Positions 35,426-44,073 of a stretch of DNA of 64,000 nucleotides are shown here, piece by piece; position 1 is the stretch's first letter, and the number at the start of each line of letters is the position of its first letter. Origin of the DNA: Chryseobacterium cucumeris (lineage in GTDB: Bacteria; Bacteroidota; Bacteroidia; Flavobacteriales; Weeksellaceae); the NCBI RefSeq assembly GCF_016775705.1, contig NZ_CP068760.1, positions 496,001 through 560,000 on the forward strand, read 5' to 3'. The translations under genes and the position numbers were made by a program. The notes under the pieces were generated by a model. That model was not told the origin of the DNA and searched no databases. It saw only the letters and a program-made list of their open reading frames with translations.

Positions 35426-36820
35426 CTACACTTTTATTGTCTTCCATTTTCCTTTTTTAAATAAGATAAAGGCAACAATGGTAATCAATGTTTCTGCGGC
35501 TGGAATTGATATAAAAACTCCTTTGGGTCCCAAGTCAAGATATTTTGATAAAAAATAGGCCAGCGGAATCTGAAACAGCCAGAAACCAAAAAGATTAACC
35601 CAGGTAGGTGTCCATGTATCACCAGCTCCATTAAAGGCATTGATCATCACCATCCCGATTCCATAGAAAATAAATCCTATACTCATAATCTGAAGTGCAT
35701 TTTTAGCAAAATCTTTAATGGCAGTTTCCTGAGTAAAAAAGCCTACTAAAAAATTCCCCATAAAAAGAAAGATCAGACTTACAATCAGCATAAAGATGAC
35801 ATTATATTTCACGGTTTTCATCACCGACTGTTCCGCTCTCAACATTTCATTCGCTCCCATATTCTGCCCTACCAATGTAGACGCAGCATTACTCAATCCC
35901 CAGGCTGGAAGCATAAAGAACATCATCAGTCTTAAAGCTGTCTGATAGCCTGCCGATGCATTCTCTCCTCCTGTAGTTGCTACCAGTTCTGCAAGGAAAA
36001 TCCAGCTGCAAGAAGCAATGACAAACTGAAAAATACCGGGAGTTGCAATTTTTATAATAGATTTGATTAATCCGTAATTCGGTTTAAAATAAGAAATCAG
36101 AATACGGATCTGAGTATCCGCAACCAAAAGATGGTACAGCTGATAAATTACACCAATACTACGTCCGATTGTTGTTGCCAAAGCAGCTCCCGTAAGCCCC
36201 AAAGCAGGTACAGGCCCCAATCCCTTTATCAGAATCGGACAGAGAATAATATTGGCAATATTGGCTATCCATAAGCTTTTCATCGCAATCATCGCGTTTC
36301 CGGCTCCTCTGAAAATACCATTAATTAAAAATAAAAGCATAATGATTGTACTGCTTCCCATCATAATTCTGGTGAAATTTTTTCCATAAGCGGCAGCTTC
36401 TGGTTTTGAACCCATCAGGATCAGGATTTCTTCTGCGTAGAGGACTCCCAGTAAGCTTAAAATAAAAGTAACCGTAAAAGAAACCAGCAACACCTGCGCA
36501 GCACTTCTGGAAGCCTGTTCCGGGTTTTTCTCACCAATTCGTCTTGCTACCAATGCTGTTGCCGCCATACTCATCCCAATCGCAATAGAATACATTATCG
36601 AAAGTACAGATTCGGTAAGCCCTACAGTTTGAATAGCAAAACCGCTTTCTTTCAGATGGCCGACAAAATAAAGATCCACAAGAGCAAATACGGATTCCAT
36701 TGCCATTTCCAGCATCATGGGAATGGCTAAAAGCAGCACAGCACTTCTGATATTCACTTTCGTAAAATCGGTCTCTTCACCACTGAATGCTTTTTTCAAA
36801 AATTCAATATATTTTGTCAT
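35426..36820 (-). CDS. MATE-family multidrug efflux transporter
   Basis: Inner-membrane Na+ or H+ antiporter for drugs and metabolites, with 12 hydrophobic segments and two homologous halves. I start it at the ATG at 36820 (MTKYIEFLKKAFSGEE, 464 residues); the upstream 21 residues from 36883 run through the promoter region and are unlikely to be coding. Motifs: AIPMMLEMAMESVFALVDLYFVG, NGIFRGAGNAMIAMK in half 1 and NAFNGAGDTWTPTWVN in half 2. Substrate unknown. Confidence 0.9.
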   Translation of the reverse strand: MTKYIEFLKKAFSGEETDFTKVNIRSAVLLLAIPMMLEMAMESVFALVDLYFVGHLKESGFAIQTVGLTESVLSIMYSIAIGMSMAATALVARRIGEKNPEQASRSAAQVLLVSFTVTFILSLLGVLYAEEILILMGSKPEAAAYGKNFTRIMMGSSTIIMLLFLINGIFRGAGNAMIAMKSLWIANIANIILCPILIKGLGPVPALGLTGAALATTIGRSIGVIYQLYHLLVADTQIRILISYFKPNYGLIKSIIKIATPGIFQFVIASCSWIFLAELVATTGGENASAGYQTALRLMMFFMLPAWGLSNAASTLVGQNMGANEMLRAEQSVMKTVKYNVIFMLIVSLIFLFMGNFLVGFFTQETAIKDFAKNALQIMSIGFIFYGIGMVMINAFNGAGDTWTPTWVNLFGFWLFQIPLAYFLSKYLDLGPKGVFISIPAAETLITIVAFILFKKGKWKTIKV

Positions 36821-36883
36821 TTCGCAATTAATATTTTGTGTAATCCCAAAAATACAAATCCAATTATTAGAAAAACTTAGCAA

Positions 36884-36910
36884 TTGGTAATAAAATTTAA
36901 TTTAGATTTG
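36884..36910 (+). promoter_or_regulatory. Promoter of the ankyrin-like gene (TTG-N16-TAGATTTG)
   Basis: TTG at 36884-36886 and TAGATTTG at 36903-36910, with 16 bp between; the ATG lies 22 bp downstream. Confidence 0.6.
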
Positions 36911-36932
36911 TATATTCTTAAAAATTATTCTT

Positions 36933-37295
36933 ATGAAAAAAATAATCTCTACTACCTTTCTATTTGGAATGTTACTGTCTGGCAGTATGTTATCTGCCCA
37001 GAAGATGACTCAGGAAAAGATGAAAGCCATTTATTCTGATGATATATCAACATTTAAAAAACAGTTTGCTCCGGGAGATTACAACAAATGTTTCCTTGTT
37101 GGAAATATACTTTATTCACCTCTTGGTTTCAGTGTAATGTCCGACAGAAAAAACATTATCAACTTCCTTTTGGACAGCAAGGCTAATGTCAATAAAAAAT
37201 GTCAGAACAAAACGCCTCTTGAAGTAGCTGATGAGACTAAAGGCAGCGAAGAAGTGAAAAGAATTCTTATTGCAAAAGGCGGTAATAGAGATTAA
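36933..37295 (+). CDS. Small exported ankyrin-repeat-like protein
   Basis: A 120-residue protein with a signal peptide (MKKIISTTFLFGMLLSGSMLSAQ). The mature part resembles one and a half ankyrin repeats: YSPLGFSVMSDRKNIINFLLDSKANVNKKCQNKTPLEVADET. Two Cys (KCFLV and KKCQN) might form a disulfide in the periplasm. Function unknown. Single-gene unit with its own promoter and terminator; periplasmic ankyrin proteins sometimes act as inhibitors or partners of neighbouring enzymes, but no partner is seen here. Confidence 0.75.
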   Translation: MKKIISTTFLFGMLLSGSMLSAQKMTQEKMKAIYSDDISTFKKQFAPGDYNKCFLVGNILYSPLGFSVMSDRKNIINFLLDSKANVNKKCQNKTPLEVADETKGSEEVKRILIAKGGNRD

Positions 37296-37315
37296 AAAAC
37301 TAAAAACAATAGATG

Positions 37316-37340
37316 AAACTTCCGAAAGGAAGTTTTTTTT
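37316..37340 (+). terminator. Terminator after the ankyrin-like gene
   Basis: AAACTTCC (37316-37323) pairs with GGAAGTTT (37328-37335) around GAAA, with eight T. Confidence 0.85.
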
Positions 37341-37363
37341 ATTTATAAAACCTGCAAAAATCT

Positions 37364-37371
37364 TATCTTTG
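37364..37371 (+). promoter_or_regulatory. -7 box of aspS
   Basis: TATCTTTG, about 60 bp before the aspS ATG; leaves a leader of some 55 nt that holds a hairpin. Confidence 0.5.
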
Positions 37372-37385
37372 CCAACGAAAAATTC

Positions 37386-37405
37386 AAGGTCCGGAACTGG
37401 ACCTT
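37386..37405 (+). promoter_or_regulatory. Hairpin in the aspS leader
   Basis: AAGGTCC (37386-37392) pairs with GGACCTT (37399-37405) around GGAACT. It lies 26 nt before the start codon inside the predicted leader. There is no T run, so it is not a terminator. Confidence 0.5.
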
Positions 37406-37431
37406 AAACATTGAACTTTAAACAAATAATT

Positions 37432-39186
37432 ATGTTTCGATCACACACCAACGGAGAGCTATCTCTGAAAAATCTGAATGAAGAAGTTACACTATCAGGA
37501 TGGGTACAGACTATCCGTGATAAAGGATTTATGATTTGGGTAGATCTTCGGGATCGTTACGGAATTACCCAGCTGGTTTTTGACCAGGAGCGTTCTTCTG
37601 CACAATTGATGGAAGAAGCTAAAAAACTGGGCCGTGAATTTGTGATTCAGGCTACCGGAAGAGTTATTGAAAGAGTAAGCAAAAACCCTAATATTCCAAC
37701 AGGGGAAATCGAAATTCTGGTAGAGAAACTGACAATTCTGAACGATTCTCAGCTTCCTCCCTTCACCATTGAGGATGAAACGGATGGTGGTGAGGAGTTA
37801 AGAATGAAATACCGTTACCTGGATATCAGAAGAAATCCGGTAAAAGATAAACTGATCTTCCGCCACAAAATGGCACAGAAAGTAAGAAATTATTTATCTG
37901 ACGAAGGTTTCATTGAAGTGGAAACACCTGTTTTGATCAAGTCTACTCCAGAGGGAGCAAGAGATTTTGTTGTACCAAGCAGAATGAATCCGGGGCAGTT
38001 TTATGCATTGCCACAGTCTCCACAAACTTTCAAACAGCTTTTGATGGTAGGTGGAATGGATAAATACTTCCAGATTGTAAAATGTTTCCGTGATGAGGAT
38101 TTAAGAGCAGACAGACAGCCGGAGTTTACACAGATCGACTGCGAAATGGCTTTCGTAGAGCAGGAAGATGTCATGAACGTATTTGAAGGGATGACTAAAA
38201 CTCTTTTAAAAGATATTACAGGTCAGGAATTCGGAGATTTCCCAAGAATGACTTTCGCAGATGCGATGAGAAAATATGGAAATGACAAACCGGATATCCG
38301 TTTCGGAATGGAGTTCGTAGAATTGAATGAACTGGTAAAAGGAAAAGACTTTAAGATATTTGATGATGCTGAATTAGTAGTCGGAATCAATGTAGAGGGG
38401 TGTGCAGACTATACAAGAAAGCAGATTGATGAACTTGTTGATTGGGTAAAACGTCCGCAGATTGGTGCTTCAGGAATGGTTTGGGCAAAATTCCAGAATG
38501 ACGGAGTAAAAACCTCATCGGTAAACAAATTCTACAACGAAGAAGATTTAACAAAGATCATCGAAAAATTCGGAGCAAAAGAAGGTGACTTGATGTTGAT
38601 TCTTTCCGGAAACGAAAATAAAGTAAGAGCTCAGCTTTCTGCATTAAGAATGGAACTTGGAAACCGTTTGGGATTAAGAAAAGGAAATGAGTTTGCTCCA
38701 CTTTGGGTAGTAGACTTTCCGCTATTGGAATGGGATGAAGATACCGAAAGATACCATGCAATGCACCACCCGTTCACCTCTCCGAAGCCAGAGGATATCC
38801 ACTTACTGGAAACTGATCCTGGTAAAGCAAGAGCTAACGCTTATGATATGGTTCTGAACGGAAACGAAATCGGTGGAGGATCTATCAGAATTTTTGACAG
38901 AGATCTTCAGTCTAAAATGTTTGATTTATTAGGATTTACCAGAGAAGAAGCAGAAGCTCAGTTCGGATTCCTGATGAATGCCTTCAAATACGGAGCACCG
39001 CCACACGGAGGTTTAGCATTCGGATTTGACCGTCTGGTAGCTATTCTTGACGGAAATGAAGTGATCAGAGATTACATCGCTTTCCCTAAGAACAATTCAG
39101 GACGAGATGTAATGATTGACGCGCCGGCTTCTATTGCTGATGCACAGCTCGACGAACTGGAATTACAATTGAACTTAAAAGCATAA
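37432..39186 (+). CDS. aspS: Aspartate--tRNA ligase
   Basis: Class II aminoacyl-tRNA synthetase charging tRNA-Asp, 584 residues, bacterial type with an inserted GAD domain. I start at the ATG at 37432 ([11 protein letters not shown]), which fits the family; a TTG at 37411 adds seven residues. Seen: N-terminal OB fold ([23 protein letters not shown]), motif 2 region [21 protein letters not shown], and motif 3 [15 protein letters not shown]. Cytoplasmic. Terminator at 39191-39217. Confidence 0.97.
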   Translation: MFRSHTNGELSLKNLNEEVTLSGWVQTIRDKGFMIWVDLRDRYGITQLVFDQERSSAQLMEEAKKLGREFVIQATGRVIERVSKNPNIPTGEIEILVEKLTILNDSQLPPFTIEDETDGGEELRMKYRYLDIRRNPVKDKLIFRHKMAQKVRNYLSDEGFIEVETPVLIKSTPEGARDFVVPSRMNPGQFYALPQSPQTFKQLLMVGGMDKYFQIVKCFRDEDLRADRQPEFTQIDCEMAFVEQEDVMNVFEGMTKTLLKDITGQEFGDFPRMTFADAMRKYGNDKPDIRFGMEFVELNELVKGKDFKIFDDAELVVGINVEGCADYTRKQIDELVDWVKRPQIGASGMVWAKFQNDGVKTSSVNKFYNEEDLTKIIEKFGAKEGDLMLILSGNENKVRAQLSALRMELGNRLGLRKGNEFAPLWVVDFPLLEWDEDTERYHAMHHPFTSPKPEDIHLLETDPGKARANAYDMVLNGNEIGGGSIRIFDRDLQSKMFDLLGFTREEAEAQFGFLMNAFKYGAPPHGGLAFGFDRLVAILDGNEVIRDYIAFPKNNSGRDVMIDAPASIADAQLDELELQLNLKA

Positions 39187-39190
39187 TGTA

Positions 39191-39217
39191 AAGCGGGGTA
39201 TTTGCCCCGCTTTTTTT
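39191..39217 (+). terminator. Terminator after aspS
   Basis: AAGCGGGG (39191-39198) pairs with CCCCGCTT (39205-39212) around TATTTG, followed by T. Confidence 0.92.
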
Positions 39218-39697
39218 ATATTCTCCTACAACCTTAAGTTCACCTTGAACTTCCTGATATTTTATCCTGACAATACTATTTTGAAAAACAAATCTTAATC
39301 AAGTAATATTATTTAGAATCAAAAAACATTACAAATTTTACTATAATTTATCGATTTACTAAAAAAACAAACTTTACACTAGCAAAATATGCATTTTTAC
39401 ACATTATATCAAACATTCATGAAATAACTTGATTTACAATTTAATAGTAAAAATTAAATTAAAACAATTGAATCAACGAAATAAATACATTTTTCAAATA
39501 AAAAAAGAACAAATCAATCATTATATTATGTTATATGTAAATATAATTTTTATTAATATATTTACGTTACACAGCTGAATTATAATGAAGACTTAATCAA
39601 AACTTAGGAATTGATGTATTTTTATAATCTCATGCGTATGATAATAATATAGCTGTTCATATTTTAAACCTTGATCACCAAACCAATATTAAATAAT
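39218..39697. other. Long AT-rich region upstream of the astacin-like gene
   Basis: About 480 bp with no reading frame worth calling. It is one of the most A/T-rich stretches of the window. No perfect TAnnTTTG box is present; TATATTTA near 39556 is the nearest. The leader of the protease gene may be long, or its promoter may need an activator. No tRNA or known RNA recognised. Confidence 0.4.
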
Positions 39698-41029
39698 ATG
39701 AAAAGCAAACTATTACTCTTATCAGGATGCCTTGTTTTGGCCCTGAATTCATGTAGATCGGATATTGAAAATGCACAAACAGATTCAATAGACCTTACAA
39801 CGACTAAACAGGACAATGCGAAGATTCACAAATTATTAATTGACGGAAAATACACATATGTTAATGAAGTCAATGGCGAATATTTCTATGCAGATGATAT
39901 AACAATCAGTACCGAGCAGTTTAATAAATTAAAAAGCCTGGCTAATTCAGAAATATCCACAGCTCAAAAAAGTACTATTGTAAGCTCATTTATTAAAACA
40001 TGGCCGAATGCCACAGTCTATTATACATTACCCAGCCAGGGAACTATGAGCACTCAGAATTATAATACGTTCCTTACCAATATTAACAAAGCGTTTGAAT
40101 TGATCTCGTCTCAAACCAGTATGCAGTTTGTTCAACGTACCAATCAAACAGAATACATCACCTTTACTTATACAACTTCCAACAGTTCTCCACTCGGATG
40201 GCAACAAAACAGAGTTAACGGTATTAAGATTTATAATATCACGTATCCCGCCATTATCGCTCACGAAATAATGCATTCTATGGGAATTATGCATGAGCAA
40301 TGCCGTCCGGATAGAGATCAGTACATCATTGTAGATGTTAACAAAGCTGTAGAAGGAAGCCGCCACAACTTTAACATTTACAATGATTACGCAGGATATG
40401 GGGATTTTGATTTCGGTTCAGTCATGATGTATCAGTCTACAGACTTTGCTATAGACCCAAGCCAGCCTGTAATGACTAAGCTGGACGGATCTACATTTAC
40501 CAAACAAAGAACTGGATTGTCTGCCGGTGATTATGCCGGAATAAACCATTTATATGGACCTGTTAATGCCAGTTCCGCAATCAACGGGACTTATACGATG
40601 ACAACAGCTTTAGCAAACAATAAAAATGTAGATATTACCGGAAGTTCCACTACAGATGGCACCAGTATAATTTTGTATTCAGCTTCTACAGGAAATAATC
40701 AGAGATTTACTTTCAGCAAATCAGATCATGGGTATTATATCATCAAATCTATACTGGATCCTTCAAAGGTGTTAACCGTGAGAGGTAACGGAACAACGAA
40801 TGGAACGGCTGTTGAATTAAGAACCAATGCTAATGCCGATTCTCAGAAATGGTTATTATTCAATCTGGGAAACAATGGCTTTGGTTTTGCTCCCAAAAAT
40901 GCGCCGGCATTGAGATTAGAGGTAAAAGATGGCTTAACAACCAATCTTACCCCTATTGTAATCGGCACTACGGATCAAACGGTTCAGCCTTCTACAAAGC
41001 AGCGCTTTACACTTACAAAAGTTAACTAA
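39698..41029 (+). CDS. Astacin-type (M12A) metalloprotease lipoprotein with ricin-like domain
   Basis: Exported zinc endopeptidase of 443 residues resembling flavastacin. I start at the ATG at 39698 because it gives a lipoprotein signal peptide (lipobox ALNSCRSD, Cys19); an upstream TTG at 39671 would add nine residues. A propeptide precedes the catalytic domain (about 100-300), with the zinc site HEIMHSMGIMHE at 189-200 followed by CRPDRDQYI and the Met-turn SVMMY. Residues 305-443 form a ricin-type beta-trefoil with QRFTF, QKWLLF and QRFTLTKV, likely for glycan binding. No T9SS domain. Probable outer-membrane-anchored protease. Confidence 0.92.
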   Translation: MKSKLLLLSGCLVLALNSCRSDIENAQTDSIDLTTTKQDNAKIHKLLIDGKYTYVNEVNGEYFYADDITISTEQFNKLKSLANSEISTAQKSTIVSSFIKTWPNATVYYTLPSQGTMSTQNYNTFLTNINKAFELISSQTSMQFVQRTNQTEYITFTYTTSNSSPLGWQQNRVNGIKIYNITYPAIIAHEIMHSMGIMHEQCRPDRDQYIIVDVNKAVEGSRHNFNIYNDYAGYGDFDFGSVMMYQSTDFAIDPSQPVMTKLDGSTFTKQRTGLSAGDYAGINHLYGPVNASSAINGTYTMTTALANNKNVDITGSSTTDGTSIILYSASTGNNQRFTFSKSDHGYYIIKSILDPSKVLTVRGNGTTNGTAVELRTNANADSQKWLLFNLGNNGFGFAPKNAPALRLEVKDGLTTNLTPIVIGTTDQTVQPSTKQRFTLTKVN

Positions 41030-41046
41030 GTTTTTTCCATACAATA

Positions 41047-41078
41047 AAGAGGTTAGAAAATAAATTTTCTAACCTCTT
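41047..41078. terminator. Hairpin between convergent astacin gene and purA
   Basis: GAGGTTAGAAAA (41049-41060) pairs with TTTTCTAACCTC (41065-41076) around TAAA. It can serve both convergent genes; T tracts are modest. Confidence 0.75.
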
Positions 41079-41115
41079 CTGTTTATAAGATCAGTATACA
41101 CTGCCTGGCATAAAA

Positions 41116-42393
41116 CTATTTGCTGATCAATTTCAACATCTGCTCCCTTCCCGGCCCTGTTGACAGATAGCCTACAGGAATTCCCAATTCTGCTTCCAGA
41201 AATGATAGAAATTCAATCACTTCCTTTGGCAGCTCCGAAGGGCTTTTCATGGCAGTAAAATCAGCATCCCAGCCATTCATCCATTTCAATACAGGTTTTC
41301 CGTTTTCAGGAAGTAAACCTGAAACATCCACTGTTTTTCCATCTTCCAGTTCATAATGGGTGCAGATTGCTACAGATTTTAATCCGCTCAAAACATCTGC
41401 TTTTGTCAGAACTAGCTGAGTAACTCCGTTGATCATTACCGCATATTTTAAAGCAGGCAAATCCAGCCATCCGGTTCTTCTGGGACGTCCTGTATTGGAA
41501 CCAAATTCATTTCCTTTCATTCTGAGATCATCACCAAATTCATCTAAAAGTTCCGTTGGAAATATACCATTTCCCACACGCGTACAATACGCTTTCGCTA
41601 TCCCGTAAATTTCACCGATCTTTTTCGGTGAAACACCTAGACCGCTACTCGCTCCTGATGCTGTCGTTGAGGAAGACGTTACATAAGGATAAGTACCATG
41701 ATCAATATCCAGCATCGCCGCCTGAGATCCTTCTGCCAATACCTTTTTACCTTCAGATAAAGCTTTGTTGATATAAATTTCAGTTTCTGTACAATTGAAT
41801 TTTTTAAGGAATTCCACCGCATCAAAAAACTCTTTACTGATTTCTTCCAAAGCAGGCAAAACAATCATTCCTCCTTCTTCAAGCATCCTGTAATCTCTAT
41901 TCAGAATATGCTGCGCCCTGCTTTGAAAATCTGGTAAAAATATATCCCCTACTCTCAGGCTCTGTCTTAATATTTTGTTTGAATACGCCTGGGCAATTCC
42001 ATTTTTTGTAGTTCCGATAGTGGTATACTCAGGACTTTGTTCCATGAAAATATCCAGAAGCTTATGCGTTGGCATTGCCAGGTGTGCTTTTTTGGAAATA
42101 ATGATATTGTTTTCCGGCTGAATGGTTTTATCAAATACCTGAAGATTCAGAATTTCTTTTTTAAAACTTACAGGATCAATAACAGTTCCCGTACCGATTA
42201 CATTCTGTACTCCTTTCATAAAGATTCCCGAAGGAATCATTTTAAGTGTTATTCTGCGCCCGTTTCTTTCAATGCTGTGCCCAGCATTAGATCCGCCATT
42301 AAAACGTGCTGTAATGTCGTAATTTTCACTGATCAGATCAATGAACTTTCCCTTTCCTTCATCTCCCCATTGTAATCCTAATACAATATCCAT
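41116..42393 (-). CDS. purA: Adenylosuccinate synthetase
   Basis: Joins IMP and aspartate with GTP in AMP synthesis. It has 425 residues. Seen: the P-loop LGLQWGDEGKGK with the catalytic Asp, ARFNGGSNAGHSIE with the catalytic His, PSGIF, GTTKNGIAQAYSNK and NTGRPRRTGWLD. Close to the Bacteroidota form. A -7 box (TAGCTTTG) lies at 42418-42425 and a 14-bp dyad at 42448-42461 is placed where a Crp-type regulator would contact polymerase. The regulator gene itself lies 178 bp upstream on the same strand. Confidence 0.95.
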   Translation of the reverse strand: MDIVLGLQWGDEGKGKFIDLISENYDITARFNGGSNAGHSIERNGRRITLKMIPSGIFMKGVQNVIGTGTVIDPVSFKKEILNLQVFDKTIQPENNIIISKKAHLAMPTHKLLDIFMEQSPEYTTIGTTKNGIAQAYSNKILRQSLRVGDIFLPDFQSRAQHILNRDYRMLEEGGMIVLPALEEISKEFFDAVEFLKKFNCTETEIYINKALSEGKKVLAEGSQAAMLDIDHGTYPYVTSSSTTASGASSGLGVSPKKIGEIYGIAKAYCTRVGNGIFPTELLDEFGDDLRMKGNEFGSNTGRPRRTGWLDLPALKYAVMINGVTQLVLTKADVLSGLKSVAICTHYELEDGKTVDVSGLLPENGKPVLKWMNGWDADFTAMKSPSELPKEVIEFLSFLEAELGIPVGYLSTGPGREQMLKLISK

Positions 42394-42417
42394 ATTCGTA
42401 TTTTAAATTTTATGAAG

Positions 42418-42425
42418 CAAAGCTA
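42418..42425 (-). promoter_or_regulatory. -7 box of purA
   Basis: The minus strand reads TAGCTTTG, 24 bp upstream of the purA start. Instead of a clear -33 TTG, a dyad lies upstream. Confidence 0.55.
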
Positions 42426-42447
42426 TGGCAGTCAGAAGGAAAGACCA

Positions 42448-42461
42448 TTGTCATTTGACAA
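42448..42461. promoter_or_regulatory. Candidate Crp/Fnr-type operator upstream of purA
   Basis: TTGTCATTTGACAA, a perfect 5-4-5 dyad (TTGTC-ATTT-GACAA), centred 33 bp upstream of the centre of the purA -7 box, i.e. roughly at -42/-43. The spacing matches FNR-type sites (TTGAT-N4-ATCAA). The same core occurs upstream of the regulator gene. Confidence 0.55.
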
Positions 42462-42571
42462 AAAGAGATTTCTTGAGAAACTAGAAGCTAGATTTTAGAA
42501 GTTAGTAAACTCACAAACCCTCTTACTCTCCCACTCAAAATAATATCATCTATCAATTATCATTAATAATT

Positions 42572-43141
42572 CTAGACAATATTTCTCCTGATCCTGCTCA
42601 GTGAAGACGGCGTAACGCCAAGGTAAGAAGCCAGCATAGATTGAGGAACTCTGTTGGCAAGACCGGGATAATGATTTAAAAAATGAATGTACCGTGATTT
42701 CGCATCCTGATTAAGCATGATACTGGCGACCTTCAGTTTATTTTCCACTACAAAAGCATGGATTCTTGCAAACAAAACAGGCCATACTGCAATTTTCTCT
42801 TCCAGAATTTTAAAATGTTCACGGTCAATCACCAGCAATACAGCATCGGTAATCGCTTCAATATCTTCATGCGCGGGCAGTTGATCCGTAAAGCCCTGAA
42901 AGTCTCCGATAAATCGTCCTTCATAGATAAAATACCGTGTAAAATCGTCACCTTGCTTGTTGTAATACAAGGACCGGAAAACTCCTTCCTTCACAAAGGC
43001 AATTCTCTGACTTACTTTCCCGGCTTCTATAAAAGGCTCTCCTTTTTTTACTGTCATTTCCTGAATTCCTTCAGCAATCAGCAGCTCGTCCTGAGGATTC
43101 AGTATTCCGAATTTTTTGATATAAGTAAAAAGCTCTTCCAT
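42572..43141 (-). CDS. Crp/Fnr-family transcriptional regulator
   Basis: A 189-residue regulator with an N-terminal cyclic-nucleotide-binding-like beta-roll (about 15-125; GEPFIEAGKVSQRIAFVKEG, FIYEGRFIGDF) and a short C-terminal helix-turn-helix (QSMLASYLGVTPSSLSRIRR). No Cys cluster for an Fe-S sensor, and the phosphate-binding cassette of true cAMP receptors is not obvious, so the signal is unknown. It probably controls itself and purA, judging from the paired dyads at 43202-43215 and 42448-42461. Divergent from ku. Confidence 0.87.
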   Translation of the reverse strand: MEELFTYIKKFGILNPQDELLIAEGIQEMTVKKGEPFIEAGKVSQRIAFVKEGVFRSLYYNKQGDDFTRYFIYEGRFIGDFQGFTDQLPAHEDIEAITDAVLLVIDREHFKILEEKIAVWPVLFARIHAFVVENKLKVASIMLNQDAKSRYIHFLNHYPGLANRVPQSMLASYLGVTPSSLSRIRRNIV

Positions 43142-43201
43142 ATTTTGATATCACCACGGATTGCGGAAAGATAAAGATATAAAAGTCGGAGATAAAAACA
43201 A

Positions 43202-43215
43202 TTGTCATTTGGCAA
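43202..43215. promoter_or_regulatory. Candidate operator upstream of the Crp/Fnr gene
   Basis: TTGTCATTTGGCAA, identical to the purA site except for one base. Its centre lies 33 bp upstream of the centre of a -7-like TATCTTTA (43172-43179, minus strand). It is also 72 bp upstream of the ku start, so it could affect both divergent genes. Confidence 0.5.
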
Positions 43216-43287
43216 CAAAGTCCATGAAAGGTACCACACGGGCTTCTGTCGGCATATTAATTGCTTGATTTTTAAAAACGTAAGACA

Positions 43288-44073
43288 ATGAAAGCAATTT
43301 GGAACGGCGCAATTGGCTTCGGATTAGTCAACATTCCTGTAAAAATTTATTCCGCAACGGAAACCACAAAACTGGATCTCGATATGCTCGACAAATCTGA
43401 TTTTTCAAACATCCGGTTCAAGCGAGTAAATGAAAATACAGGAAAAGAAGTAAAATGGGAAAACATTGTTAAAGGTTATCTCATGGACGACAAATATATC
43501 GTTCTTGATGAAGAAGATTACGAGGCTGCAAGCCCGGAAAAAACAAAAATACTTTCTATTGACCAGTTTGTAAAGGAAGTAGAAGTAGACAGTATGTATT
43601 TTGAGACTCCTTATTATCTGGAACCTCAGAAAAATGGTGAAAATGCCTACAGACTTTTATTAAAAGCTCTTGAAAAAACAGCTATGGTAGGAATAGGGAC
43701 TTTCGTACTCCGTGACAGCGCAGCTATTGGGATGATCCGTCCTTACAATGACGACATACTGGTTCTTAACCGCCTGAGATTTGATCAGGAAATAAGAGAC
43801 TATTCAGATTTAAAAATTCCTGCCCAAAAAGCTCCGAAACCTGCAGAGCTGAAAATGGCTGTCAGCCTTATTGAGCAGCTTTCTCAGGAATTTGATCCCG
43901 CAATGTATAAAGATACCTATTCTGATGAGCTGATGAAGATCATCAAGCAGAAAGCAAAAGGCAAAAACGTAAAAGCCCAAAAAGCGCAGCCTGCTAAGGA
44001 AGGTAAAGTGATTGACCTTATGGCCCAATTAAAAGCCAGCCTGAATACCTCTAAATCCAAATCCGCATCGTAA
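43288..44073 (+). CDS. ku: Non-homologous end-joining protein Ku
   Basis: Bacterial Ku, a homodimeric ring binding DNA double-strand ends and recruiting LigD. It has 261 residues, the common length. The N-terminus MKAIWNGAIGFGLVNIPVKIYSATE and the KGYLMDDKYIVLDEEDYEAASPEKTK segment are typical. The C-terminal 40 residues are Lys/Ala-rich, as in other Ku tails that bind DNA or LigD. The stop TAA overlaps the ATG of the phosphoesterase ORF by one base (TAATG), so ku and ligD are coupled. Confidence 0.96.
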   Translation: MKAIWNGAIGFGLVNIPVKIYSATETTKLDLDMLDKSDFSNIRFKRVNENTGKEVKWENIVKGYLMDDKYIVLDEEDYEAASPEKTKILSIDQFVKEVEVDSMYFETPYYLEPQKNGENAYRLLLKALEKTAMVGIGTFVLRDSAAIGMIRPYNDDILVLNRLRFDQEIRDYSDLKIPAQKAPKPAELKMAVSLIEQLSQEFDPAMYKDTYSDELMKIIKQKAKGKNVKAQKAQPAKEGKVIDLMAQLKASLNTSKSKSAS

